From: DATFVA01 sp963832355
GTDB taxonomy: Bacteria; Bacteroidota; Ignavibacteria; Ignavibacteriales; Ignavibacteriaceae
DNA length: 64,000 nucleotides
Assembly (NCBI GenBank): GCA_963832355.1
Contig: CAWHTX010000013.1
Location: forward strand, 190,733-254,732
Direction: 5' to 3'
Below are positions 18,399 to 27,358 of the stretch, piece by piece (position 1 is the stretch's first letter; the number at the start of each line of letters is the position of its first letter). The translations under genes and the position numbers were made by a program. The notes under the pieces were generated by a model. The model was not told where the DNA came from. It did no database searches and was given only the letters and a program-made list of their open reading frames with translations.

Positions 18399-18522
18399 GA
18401 ATTTAGCGGATTGATGGGTTGTCGTATTGAGCGAATAATTTCGTAAATTCAGCAATTCATTAATTTAATAATTTTTTTCATTCACGAATTAGCAAAATTC
18501 GTTAATTCCCTAAATTCACCCT

Positions 18523-19749
18523 ATGGATCAACGAAAACTATATAAAACAGTAGAAACGATAGCATCGCAGAAATTCCCTTCGGAAGAGGCAATGATGATT
18601 GAGGTGCTTAACCAGATAATTGCTAATGAACAGATTGATGTTAACGGCGGCAGGATCTGGAAACTTAAAGTAGATGAAGGAAGCTATGCCTTATTATACC
18701 AGACCGGTTCGGTGGAAAAGATCCATCCCGACTTCAGAATTGTAATAAGCGAATACCCTATATTCGATTTTATTGCCAAAGAACGGACTGTATTGGGAAA
18801 TGAAACGAACGAGACCCTCAGGCAGAAAGGAATATTTAAGTATTCAGCGTCAGGTGTCGGCGATAAGATCAAAGTAAATGATAAACCTTATTATGAATAC
18901 CTTTTTGCGTTGAACAGCGAGAATATAGATGATGATTTCAGGATCACTCTCAATATAATTGCCACTGCATTAACCTCGCGGATAAAACAAAGAAGAGCGG
19001 CATCCTCAGTTTATCATCTGAAAGCCGATCTTGATAAAGCCAGAGAACTGCAGAAAAGCATTCTGCCGGAGCATGAATATCACTTCTTTGATTATGAGAT
19101 ATTCGGAGTTACCAATCCCGCTGAGATAGTTGGCGGCGATTTCTTTGATTACCTTGAAGTAGGGGATGACCGTCTCGGTGTTACAGTAGGTGATGCCGCC
19201 AGTAAAGGCGTTAGCGCATCGGCGGAAGCGATGTACATCTCCGGTGCTCTCAGGATGGCCAGCAACTTTGAGCTTAAGATATCCCCGATGATGAAGCGGA
19301 TGAACGAGCTGGTTAATAAGATCTTTGCCGATGATAAATTTGCCTCGCTTTTCTACGGCGAACTTTCACCCGACAAATGCGGATTATTTTTATATGCTAA
19401 TGCCGGACACAACCCGCCTTTCTTTCTTAATTCAGATACTAATGAAATCCGGGAACTTGCCCCGACGGGGCCTGTACTTGGTCCCACTCCTCATGGAAAA
19501 TATACCGTGGAAAATATCAATTTCCAGAAGAATGATATTCTTCTTATTTATTCAGATGGAGTTACAGAGTCTGCTAATGAGAACTTTGAGATGTACGAGG
19601 AAGAAAGACTTAAAAGACTCCTTGTGAGTGTGAAAGATAAATCTCCCCGGGAAATTACCTACGCTATACTGGAAGATGTGATAAAATTTTCAAAAAGCGG
19701 CAAGTATTCAGACGATAAGACCCTTGTTGTAATCAAAAAAAATAATTGA
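18523..19749 (+). CDS. RsbU/SpoIIE-type PP2C serine phosphatase
   Basis: 408 residues. The N-terminal 165 residues look like a GAF-like sensory module. A short helix (SVYHLKADLDKARELQKSILP, about 163-183) leads into the PP2C-SpoIIE domain with the metal-binding segments EIVGGDFFDY, GDAASKGVSASA and, near the end, YSDGVTESANENFE and KYSDDKTLVVIKK. Such phosphatases dephosphorylate anti-anti-sigma factors (STAS proteins) in partner-switching pathways. No STAS or RsbW-like gene lies nearby, so the target is encoded elsewhere. Cytoplasmic; stands alone. Confidence 0.9.
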   Translation: MDQRKLYKTVETIASQKFPSEEAMMIEVLNQIIANEQIDVNGGRIWKLKVDEGSYALLYQTGSVEKIHPDFRIVISEYPIFDFIAKERTVLGNETNETLRQKGIFKYSASGVGDKIKVNDKPYYEYLFALNSENIDDDFRITLNIIATALTSRIKQRRAASSVYHLKADLDKARELQKSILPEHEYHFFDYEIFGVTNPAEIVGGDFFDYLEVGDDRLGVTVGDAASKGVSASAEAMYISGALRMASNFELKISPMMKRMNELVNKIFADDKFASLFYGELSPDKCGLFLYANAGHNPPFFLNSDTNEIRELAPTGPVLGPTPHGKYTVENINFQKNDILLIYSDGVTESANENFEMYEEERLKRLLVSVKDKSPREITYAILEDVIKFSKSGKYSDDKTLVVIKKNN

Positions 19750-19844
19750 TCTGTATAACAGCAGGCAGAATCTATCCTTCATTTCAGGGAAATTTTCCTT
19801 CGAATTGGTTATTATTTAACATCAGATTTCAAAAAGGTTGAATA

Positions 19845-21209
19845 ATGATCAAATCTATTAATCCCGCAACAGAAGAAGAAATTAAATCATACCAGGAAAT
19901 GGACCTTGAAGAGGTTACAAAAATTATCACATCGGCAGATCGTGATTTTGGTGAATGGCACAGGACTTCCTTTAGTACGAGATCGCAGCTGATGAAAAAA
20001 GCAGGTGAGTTACTGAGGAAAGATAAAGAGAAGCATTCGAAGATAATGACCGAAGAGATGGGAAAGCCGATTGCACAATCACGTTCCGAGGTAGAGAAAT
20101 GCGCGTGGTTATGCGATTACTTTGCTGAGAACGGCGAGGAATTTCTTAAAGATAAAATAATTGGGAGTGATGCTTCTAAAAGTTTTGTAACATTCCAGCC
20201 GCTGGGAGTAGTACTGGCGGTAATGCCATGGAATTTTCCATACTGGCAGGTATTCAGGTTTGCGGTGCCGGGACTAATGGCAGGGAATGGGGGTGTGCTG
20301 AAGCATGCTTCAAATGTAACAGGATGTGCACTGGCTATAGAGGAAGTTTTCAGGGAAGCAGGTTTTCCTGAGAACCTTTTCAGAACCCTGGTAGTCTCTT
20401 CCAAACATATGGATAAAGTAATTCAGCTTGAGAAAATTCGTGCTGTTACATTAACCGGAAGTGTTCCTGCAGGAAAAGCAGTTGCCTCCAAAGCGGGTTC
20501 CCTTGTGAAGAAAACTGTGCTTGAGCTGGGAGGAAGTGATCCCTACGTAGTGCTTGAAGATGCTGACCTTGAAGCCGCAGCAGATACCTGTGTGACATCC
20601 CGGTTAATAAACGGGGGACAAAGCTGTATAGCCGCAAAAAGATTTATAATTGTAGAAGAGGTATATGATAAGTTCAGGGATCTGTTTGTTGAAAAAATGA
20701 AAGCGAAGAAGATGGGGGATCCGCTTGATGAATCAAATGACCTTGGTCCCCAGGCCAGGGACAATCTTCGCGATGATCTGCACGACCAGGTAAAGAAAAG
20801 TGTTGATATTGGTGCGAAACTGCTTCTGGGCGGAGAGATACCTGATATGAAAGGTGCTTACTATCCTCCGACAGTGCTTGAGAATGTAGGACAGGGTATG
20901 CCCGCATATGATGAGGAATTATTCGGACCTGCTGCCTCACTGATAAGAGCGAAGGATGAGATAGAAGCCGTTAAAATTGCTAATGATTCGGTATTCGGAC
21001 TGGGAGCTGCCGTATTTACAAATGATGTTAAAAGAGGCGAGAGAATAGCCAGGGAAGAATTAAATGCCGGCAACTGTTTTGTTAATGCGTTTGTTAAATC
21101 CGATCCGAGGCTGCCGTTCGGCGGAGTAAAAGAATCGGGTTACGGCCGCGAACTCTCTTATTTCGGTATACATGAGTTCGTTAACATTAAGACAGTTTAC
21201 GTTAAGTAG
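19845..21209 (+). CDS. NAD(P)-dependent aldehyde dehydrogenase, succinate-semialdehyde dehydrogenase type
   Basis: 454 residues. The catalytic Cys sits in NGGQSCIAAKRF (about residue 260) and the general-base Glu in TVLELGGSDPYVV (about 228). The conserved PWNFPYWQVFR and cofactor-binding TGSVPAGKAVA are also present. Length and motifs fit the GabD-like/short SSADH branch, which oxidises succinate semialdehyde to succinate; other aldehydes are possible. The C-terminal PFGGVKESGYGRELSYFGIHEF is the usual family ending. A lone gene, with no GABA transaminase next to it. Confidence 0.92.
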   Translation: MIKSINPATEEEIKSYQEMDLEEVTKIITSADRDFGEWHRTSFSTRSQLMKKAGELLRKDKEKHSKIMTEEMGKPIAQSRSEVEKCAWLCDYFAENGEEFLKDKIIGSDASKSFVTFQPLGVVLAVMPWNFPYWQVFRFAVPGLMAGNGGVLKHASNVTGCALAIEEVFREAGFPENLFRTLVVSSKHMDKVIQLEKIRAVTLTGSVPAGKAVASKAGSLVKKTVLELGGSDPYVVLEDADLEAAADTCVTSRLINGGQSCIAAKRFIIVEEVYDKFRDLFVEKMKAKKMGDPLDESNDLGPQARDNLRDDLHDQVKKSVDIGAKLLLGGEIPDMKGAYYPPTVLENVGQGMPAYDEELFGPAASLIRAKDEIEAVKIANDSVFGLGAAVFTNDVKRGERIAREELNAGNCFVNAFVKSDPRLPFGGVKESGYGRELSYFGIHEFVNIKTVYVK

Positions 21210-21498
21210 ATTAGCGGTATCTTAGCAGCCCCTCGTACTGCAACCCAACAACTCCCTTCCGCATAGCGGAGGTATACTCATGGTTGCTAATTGAATTTAA
21301 CGACAAAAAAAACTATAATGGATTCACTGTAAAATCATTTATAACGATTGAAAATCAGAGCCAGGAACCAGTTCAGAAACCTCCGATCTCACTGTTTAAT
21401 ATTTCTACAATTTACCCCTAAAAATGCGTGTTGAACCGTCTTTGAACCGTCTATACTACGGGATAAAACCGAGATAAATACACACCAAAATGGATTGC

Positions 21499-21753
21499 TC
21501 AAACCCCTTCATCCCAATCAGTGTAGTCGGGACCTTTGTCTTCATCAGGGAAGGGATCGACTGAATCCTGTCCGAGATTCTCAATAGTGCCGTCTTTCCT
21601 TAAAACTACAAGTTTAGCTTCAAGTCCTACTGCTATTTCTTTTGCTGCTTCTATAGCTTCCTGTTTTGTGTTCTTCTCATCGATCGGTTTATCTTCCTCA
21701 TTCCTTCTCACAGCCCATTTATTGTCTTTCGGGATTACATAAATCTTATTCAT
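21499..21753 (-). CDS. DUF2188-family small protein
   Basis: 84 residues. The sequence follows the DUF2188 pattern: VIPKDNKWAVRRNEEDKP, then TKQEAIEAAKEIA and LVVLRKDGTIEN, ending in an acidic tail (DPFPDEDKGPDYTDWDEGV). Function of the family is unknown; it is often stress-related or plasmid-borne. Probably cytoplasmic. It is divergent from the MgtC-like gene 64 bases away. Confidence 0.8.
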   Translation of the reverse strand: MNKIYVIPKDNKWAVRRNEEDKPIDEKNTKQEAIEAAKEIAVGLEAKLVVLRKDGTIENLGQDSVDPFPDEDKGPDYTDWDEGV

Positions 21754-21817
21754 TGTCGTTCCTTTTTGTAGAAAACTTATAGAATAAATTTTATCTTAAC
21801 AGTGAGGTTTATCATTT

Positions 21818-23128
21818 ATGCAGGATACATTAAAACTTCTACCGGAATATTTACTGAAGAATGATACGGCAATGACTTCGGCAGACCTTTTTATACTGCT
21901 TCAGAAGCTTGGTGTAGCGATCCTTATAGGGCTGCTGATTGGCCTCGAAAGGGAGCACTCACGTCCCCAGGATGAAAAGATGTTCGCCGGGGTGAGAACT
22001 ACTCCTTTAATCGCCCTGCTAGGTTTTGTTGCCGGACTGGTTGCATCGTTTACTTCATACTGGGTTTACTTCATTATTTTCGCCGGGTTTGCTTCACTTG
22101 TTACCACTTCTCATGTTTTCTCCGCAAAATCCGGCAGGCCTGGAGGCACGTCTGAAGTAGCACTTTTAATTGTATTTCTGCTTGGGTCTGTTGTCTATTT
22201 CAATTTTATAATCCTCGCTGCTGTAATAGCCGTGATTGTCACCCTGTTCCTGACACTGAAACTGCAGCTTCACAAGTTTGTGGGAAAGGTTAGTGAAGAA
22301 GACTTATACGCCACGCTCAAGCTTGCAATAATTACGATAATTGTACTTCCTCTCCTTCCTGATAAAACCTACGGACCTCTCGCTGTTTTAAACCCAAGAC
22401 TTATCTGGTATATGGTGATACTGGTAAGCGGTATCAGCTTTGTGGGATATGTTCTGATCAAGGTATTCGGCGAAGGAAAAGGAATATTCATTACCGGCTT
22501 ATTGGGAGGAATGGTTTCAAGTACAGCTGTGGCCTATTCATTATCTAAAAAAAGTAAAGAAAACGGTTCGCTGTCACCCGAGTTTGGAGTGGGGATCCTG
22601 CTTGCTTCAACAATAATGTATGTAAGGGTTTTTATTGTTGTACTTATTCTTAATAGTGAACTGATTGAGGTCCTGTGGTTTCCGCTATTAATATTTACTG
22701 TTGCCGGGTTGATCGTAAGCGTGATAATGTCGAAGAAGTTTACAAACGGAAAACACGATCAGATAGAGCTGAACAATCCTTTCAGGCTCAAGTCGGCGAT
22801 ACTTTTCGGAGTAATTTTCGGGATCGTGATCTTCGCTGCCAAGGCAGGACAGGTTTACCTGGGCTCGGGTGGACTATATGCTGCAAGTGGACTCGCCGGA
22901 TTGACCAGCGTAGATGCGATAGTGCTCTCACTTGCCAAACTTGCAAGCGGCAGTGTCTCATCGGAAGTGGCTATGACTGCAGTGATCATTGCAACTATAT
23001 CAAACAATATTGTTAAGGCAATAATTTCCGCGGTATGGGGATCAAAAAATATAAGAAAATATACGTTTACCGGGCTGGGGATTCTTTCGGTTATATCGAT
23101 AATTTTCCTGGTGTTTGTGCTGCTGTAA
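21818..23128 (+). CDS. MgtC/SapB-DUF4010 family membrane protein
   Basis: 436 residues with about 12 hydrophobic segments. The N-terminal third has the MgtC/SapB hallmark LLIGLERE...GVRTTPLIALLGFVAG (described by key residues GLERE and RT). The C-terminal two thirds fit DUF4010 (GKGIFITGLLGGMVSSTAVAYSLSKK, TSVDAIVLSLAKLA). The family is found in inner membranes; function is uncertain, with suggestions of Mg2+ or ATPase regulation for MgtC itself. Single gene; no magnesium transporter beside it. Confidence 0.88.
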   Translation: MQDTLKLLPEYLLKNDTAMTSADLFILLQKLGVAILIGLLIGLEREHSRPQDEKMFAGVRTTPLIALLGFVAGLVASFTSYWVYFIIFAGFASLVTTSHVFSAKSGRPGGTSEVALLIVFLLGSVVYFNFIILAAVIAVIVTLFLTLKLQLHKFVGKVSEEDLYATLKLAIITIIVLPLLPDKTYGPLAVLNPRLIWYMVILVSGISFVGYVLIKVFGEGKGIFITGLLGGMVSSTAVAYSLSKKSKENGSLSPEFGVGILLASTIMYVRVFIVVLILNSELIEVLWFPLLIFTVAGLIVSVIMSKKFTNGKHDQIELNNPFRLKSAILFGVIFGIVIFAAKAGQVYLGSGGLYAASGLAGLTSVDAIVLSLAKLASGSVSSEVAMTAVIIATISNNIVKAIISAVWGSKNIRKYTFTGLGILSVISIIFLVFVLL

Positions 23129-23179
23129 TGAAGGATTGAGAGATTGCTTCGCTCGGGTAATCGTTCGCAGCGACAGCAC

Positions 23180-23206
23180 AAAAAAAGAGACTGAAACTCA
23201 GCCTCT
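23180..23206 (-). terminator. Rho-independent terminator on the minus strand
   Basis: Read on the minus strand, AGAGGCTG pairs with CAGTCTCT (8 bp with one G-T pair) around a 5-base loop and runs into six T residues. It lies 31 bases after the stop of the coiled-coil lipoprotein. Confidence 0.75.
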
Positions 23207-23236
23207 CTTCTTAATGCAGGTAATGAAAGATAATTT

Positions 23237-23731
23237 TTAATAGTTATTATCCGTATCTGCTTTCATATGATCAAGTATATTATTCCACGACTGCTGTACT
23301 TCATTCCAGCCCTGTCTCAGGTTTGCCTGGAATTCAGTCCAATTTTGTTCTGATGTGTTATCTATCTTATCTACTTTATCTTTTAGACTCGCTCTTTTTT
23401 CCTTAAGCTCATTGAGCTTGTTATTATACCAGTCCTGTGTTTCCTCGCTTGCTTTATCTGCTTTATTCTGCATATTATCAATTTTATTATTCAGATTATC
23501 TATCGCATCATTAAGATCGTCTCTAAGCTCATCTCTCTGATCATAGGTATAGTCTTTGTCGTATTTGAATATAACAACGGAATTATCTTCCGCAGCATTA
23601 GCTTTCATATTATCATTCACTGTTGTTGCGTTATTTTCATTCATATTTTCATTATTCCTGTCCGAACAGGATGTGAATATGAATAACATAAAAACGCTTA
23701 ATAAAAGTGATAGAACGATTTTTCTGTTCAT
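23237..23731 (-). CDS. Coiled-coil lipoprotein, function unknown
   Basis: 164 residues. A signal peptide with the lipobox FTSC (Cys at about 22) predicts a lipoprotein. The mature part begins asparagine-rich and then forms a long charged coiled coil (about 60-130, RDELRDDLNDAIDNLNNKIDNM and DKASEETQDWYNNKLNELKEKR, given as separate stretches). It resembles the Lpp-like or sll1863-family stress proteins, but I cannot name it. The upstream minus-strand gene encodes an lmo0937-type membrane mini-protein; the pair probably forms a small envelope-stress operon. Confidence 0.8.
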   Translation of the reverse strand: MNRKIVLSLLLSVFMLFIFTSCSDRNNENMNENNATTVNDNMKANAAEDNSVVIFKYDKDYTYDQRDELRDDLNDAIDNLNNKIDNMQNKADKASEETQDWYNNKLNELKEKRASLKDKVDKIDNTSEQNWTEFQANLRQGWNEVQQSWNNILDHMKADTDNNY

Positions 23732-23747
23732 GATTGTCCTTTCTGAT

Positions 23748-23897
23748 TTATAATACTCTGCGTCCCTGTATCAGCCTGATTATCAGCACTACGACTGCAA
23801 TAATCAGTAAAATGTGTATAAACCCGCCCAGAGTATACGAAGTTACCACTCCAAGCAGCCAGAGTATCAAAAGAATTACAAAAATAGTCCATAGCAT
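23748..23897 (-). CDS. lmo0937-family membrane mini-protein
   Basis: 49 residues starting MLWTIFVILLILWLLG and ending RLIQGRRVL, two hydrophobic helices joined by VTSYTLGG. This is the conserved lmo0937/DUF5670-type protein found with envelope-stress genes in many bacteria. A GAGGAG ribosome binding site lies 5-6 bases before the ATG at 23897; the TAA is at 23748-23750. It sits 16 bases upstream of the coiled-coil lipoprotein on the same strand, probably in one operon. Located in the cytoplasmic membrane; function unknown. Confidence 0.9.
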   Translation of the reverse strand: MLWTIFVILLILWLLGVVTSYTLGGFIHILLIIAVVVLIIRLIQGRRVL

Positions 23898-24041
23898 ATT
23901 ACTCCTCATATTTTATGACTGATTCAAGGGTCAAAATATTGAGGACAGCTTCTTTTCACTATTATCACAATCACAGAAAAACAGCTGTGTGACAAATATT
24001 GATATAAAGAAAATTAATATTATTTCCTGTTTTTAGCTTAT

Positions 24042-24810
24042 ATGGTTATTTTTACCGCAATAATTTATCCAAATAGATCCTTGAACAATTATAAGCTAAT
24101 AATCCAGTACGATGGCACAGATTATTCCGGGTGGCAGATCCAAAAAGGTCAGATGACCGTTCAGCAGAAAATTACGGAATCAATTGAGATCATACTTAAA
24201 GAAAAAGTGAACCTGATCGGATCAGGAAGGACTGATACCGGCGTCCATGCGCTGGGACAGGCAAGCTAACTTCAGAACAGAGCAGGAGATCGATCAGCAA
24301 AAAGTTCTTTATTCATTAAATTCGATCCTCCCTAAAGACATTTCCATTCTGGATCTGGAAAAAGTTGATGAAAATTTTCACGCACGGTTTGATGCAAAGA
24401 AACGGTCGTATATTTATCTCATTTCAAAATACAAATCTCCTTTTTATGATAAATATTCCTGGTTTTATCACTTTGATATTAATTGTGCAAAACTGAATCT
24501 GTTTTCAAAATCAATTTTGGGTCGGCAGGATTTCAGTTCATTCTCACGAAAGAATACCGATACTCAGAATAAAGTATGCGAGATTTACGAGGCACACTGG
24601 AAGGAAAGCCGGGGTATGGTGATATTTTATATCTCGGCAGACAGATTCCTTCATGGTATGGTGCGTGCGATTACAGGAACATTACTTTTCACGTTAAAGA
24701 ATAACCTTGACAAAGAATATATTGAGGAGGTTGTTCAAACCCGGGATCGTGAAAAAGCTGCCGAAGCAGTGCCCGCAAAAGGATTGTTTCTTTTCAAAGT
24801 AAAATATTAA
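24042..24810 (+). pseudogene. truA: tRNA pseudouridine synthase A, interrupted by one frameshift
   Basis: TruA isomerises U38-U40 in tRNA anticodon arms. The first frame carries the catalytic Asp in GSGRTDTGVHALGQ and stops at 24269; the second continues ANFRTEQEIDQQ to the family-typical GLFLFKVKY. Joining them needs removal of one base at 24260-24264 (GGCAA), giving GQxANF as in the family and about 255 residues. The true start may be a TTG at 24081 (MNNYKLIIQYDG), which matches usual TruA N-termini better than the upstream ATG. Most likely a sequencing or assembly indel; a genuine mutation is possible, as truA is not essential in all bacteria. Confidence 0.88.
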
Positions 24811-24843
24811 GTTACGTTCGTCGTATGTAAAATAAGGAGTTAA

Positions 24844-25314
24844 ATGGAATTCCTCTCACAGCTGCACCCACAGGTTGTACATTTTCCTATTGCTTTTATG
24901 GTAATATATGCACTGCTTGAAATAACAGGGATACTTTCAGGTAAGGAATTCTTTCAGAAGGCTGCGTACCTGTTCCTTTTCCTGGGAGTGTTAACCGCAG
25001 TACTTGCTGTAATTACGGGTAACCAGGCTGCGGATATCGCCTTAAAGTGGAAGGATAAAGGCGCGGTAATCCCCACCAACCTGATATCCGAACATGAGGA
25101 ATATGCCACCATTACAATGTGGTATTTTACAGGACTGCTGGTGCTGAGGACCTACCTTTTCCTTAAAAAGAAGTTCAACGGAACTGTAAAATACCTTTTT
25201 ATAGTGCTTGCTGTAGCAGGATTATATTTAGTCTATCAGACCGGAGACCATGGCGGGAAGCTGGTTTATCGTCACGGTGTTGGTACCGAACTAAAAAAGG
25301 AAGAGACCAAATGA
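24844..25314 (+). CDS. DUF2231-type membrane protein
   Basis: 156 residues with four hydrophobic segments (about 10-30, 40-58, 87-105, 117-135). The N-terminal QLHPQVVHFPIAFMVIYALLE is the DUF2231 signature, with two His residues in a hydrophobic stretch; the end TGDHGGKLVYRHGVG adds two more. These His residues are often taken as possible heme or metal ligands in the family, but that is inference. The next gene follows after 16 bases, so the two are probably one transcript. Confidence 0.82.
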   Translation: MEFLSQLHPQVVHFPIAFMVIYALLEITGILSGKEFFQKAAYLFLFLGVLTAVLAVITGNQAADIALKWKDKGAVIPTNLISEHEEYATITMWYFTGLLVLRTYLFLKKKFNGTVKYLFIVLAVAGLYLVYQTGDHGGKLVYRHGVGTELKKEETK

Positions 25315-25330
25315 TCCGGAGGCAGAAAGC

Positions 25331-26119
25331 TTGAGTTTTTCAAGGTTCGTTCTTGCAGTATTACTGGTAAATGCAGCGGGAATTACTCTGAGATATTTCA
25401 GTCTGGATACCTATTTTATTTTTCTGGGCTTCCGGTTTCACCTCAGCTGCCTTATTCCTTTTATACTTCTGTCGAGTAAAGAAAACCTGGTTGTGCTGCT
25501 GGAGGCATTGAAAAAACCCCGCTTTCGCAAAAAATTAATTCCGATTTTTTGGCTGCTATTTTCTGCAGCTATCGTATTGATCACTCTTTTTTTGATTAAG
25601 CAGATCAAACCCGGCGACCCTGATTATTTCTACGAGTTCGGGCTTTCTTCTATATTTGATTATCCTCTCTACCTTATATGGAATTTCCCCCAGTTATGTA
25701 TGATTTTTATGGTACTTGCCGTTATCGCGGGTACGGGTAATTTATCTTATTTAAAGGTATTTGCGGCACTGGTGCTGCTGTTCGGATTTGAATTCATTCC
25801 ACTTAACAGTGAATTCTCTTTTTTCAGTGCATCCTCTTTTATTCTCCTTGTTTTAGCGGCATCTTTTTTTGTCACCAGGATTCAGAATGTTTACTGGTTT
25901 TCATTTATAGTCTTCAGCTCCGTGTGGAGTGCAGTACTTTTATTCGGGAGCGGTTCAGAGACCATAATAAATATCTTTTTTGCAAAAGAATACCAAAGCT
26001 GGGAGGGATTCTTTAATGTTGGACGACAGTATGCTTCCTTCATAATTCCTGCATTTTTCTTCATTTTACTGGTAATTACCTCGTTTTATGTGATGCTTTC
26101 CGGGAAAAAAATTGCCTGA
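25331..26119 (+). CDS. Polytopic membrane protein, function unknown
   Basis: 262 residues, roughly seven to eight hydrophobic helices with short loops. I do not recognise the family. The start is a TTG (MSFSRFVL) preceded by CCGGAGG nine bases upstream; no ATG gives a better frame. Linked to the DUF2231 gene by 16 bases. No catalytic or metal-binding motifs stand out. Confidence 0.6.
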   Translation: MSFSRFVLAVLLVNAAGITLRYFSLDTYFIFLGFRFHLSCLIPFILLSSKENLVVLLEALKKPRFRKKLIPIFWLLFSAAIVLITLFLIKQIKPGDPDYFYEFGLSSIFDYPLYLIWNFPQLCMIFMVLAVIAGTGNLSYLKVFAALVLLFGFEFIPLNSEFSFFSASSFILLVLAASFFVTRIQNVYWFSFIVFSSVWSAVLLFGSGSETIINIFFAKEYQSWEGFFNVGRQYASFIIPAFFFILLVITSFYVMLSGKKIA

Positions 26120-26224
26120 AAAAATCGGACTGTCTTATTTAGAAATTAAGACGGTATTTCAGTAAATTGCAAAGGTTGTGCTGTGAGTTCCGGTTGGATA
26201 TTAACTTAAAAGAATGCTTGCAAA

Positions 26225-27302
26225 ATGAAAAGAATTATACTTTCAGTTTTATTGACCCTGGCCGGTTCCTTATCGTTTGCCCAGCAGGCCGGCGACTATT
26301 TTCCACAATCACCGGGATTCAGATGGGATTATAAAGCAATTCCTCTCGATTCTGCCAACAATGCAATTGACTCTTTGACGTATTTCAGGGTTGATTCGTT
26401 TGCTGTTGTCACAAACTTTATGGGACGGAGTGCCGATATTGTTTTGTCTAAGAACGGGACATATAATCTTGTAAATTATCTGCCCTATACTGATAGTTCT
26501 TTTTTTTCATTTGAGAATACTGACGGTCATCAGTATTTCAGAGTTTCCAACCTTGGCAATCTGACAACACTTCTTGACTCAATCGGACTTGATTCAACAG
26601 TGCTGGGCGTTATTCAGTCGCTTGAAGACTGGTATTCAGTTTTCAGATTCGGTCAGACTGTTAATAATGAGTACACTATTTTTACGAAGGATACCACTAT
26701 TAACTTTAGCGGTAAGGATATTCCGATGCGTTTCAAATATCTTGGTAAAAGACTTGATGATGAGACAATACAGACAGAAGCCGGAACATTTAACTGTAAA
26801 AAGTTCTTATTGTCAACAACGGTAAGTTATACATTTCTTGGATTTCCGATTGAGTTCATCCGACTGGAAACAACTAAATGGCTGGCTCAGAATATGTGGC
26901 TGGTTCAGGAGATAATGCCATCCGAAGACTTTTGACCTATCGGTTCTGGAACTTGGAATCGTTAATGTCCCGGGCCTTAAGACTGAACTGATCCCAACAA
27001 TAACTGACATTAAGACCCCGGTTTATGCTCCTGCCGGATTTGAACTTTCGCAGAATTATCCGAATCCTTTTAATCCGGAGACCAGGATAAGATTCAGAAT
27101 TCCTGAAAGTGGAAATGTAAGTCTGAAAGTTTACGACATACTTGGTAATGAAGTTAGTACAATTCTTGAAGGAGAAAAGAATTCCGGAGATTATGCTGTC
27201 ACTTTCAGTCCTGATAAAGCAGGATTATCGAGCGGTGTATACTTGTATCAGCTGAAGCTGAAAGGAACGATTTTATCCCGGAAGATGGTTTATATTAAAT
27301 AA
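26225..27302 (+). pseudogene. Secreted protein with T9SS sorting domain, split by one frameshift
   Basis: The first frame (236 codons) has a signal peptide ending SFAQ (residue 20) and a beta-rich body of unknown family, and stops at 26933-26935. The second frame carries a complete sorting domain (ELSQNYPNPFNPETR ... SRKMVYIK) and ends at 27302. They join perfectly if the T run at 26930-26933 has three instead of four T residues (EDF then DLSVLELG). Corrected length about 358 residues. The break would stop T9SS export if real. The sequence body does not identify a function. Confidence 0.85.
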
Positions 27303-27358
27303 TTTTTTATAATTAACAGTAATTTTTCAATTAAAATCCTTACAGGGGTTTATCTATT

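Noticed and set aside
21240..21275. Short hairpin after the aldehyde dehydrogenase gene
   Set aside because: The stem near CCTTCCGC/GCGGAGG is short with a mismatch and has no T tail, so it is not called a terminator.
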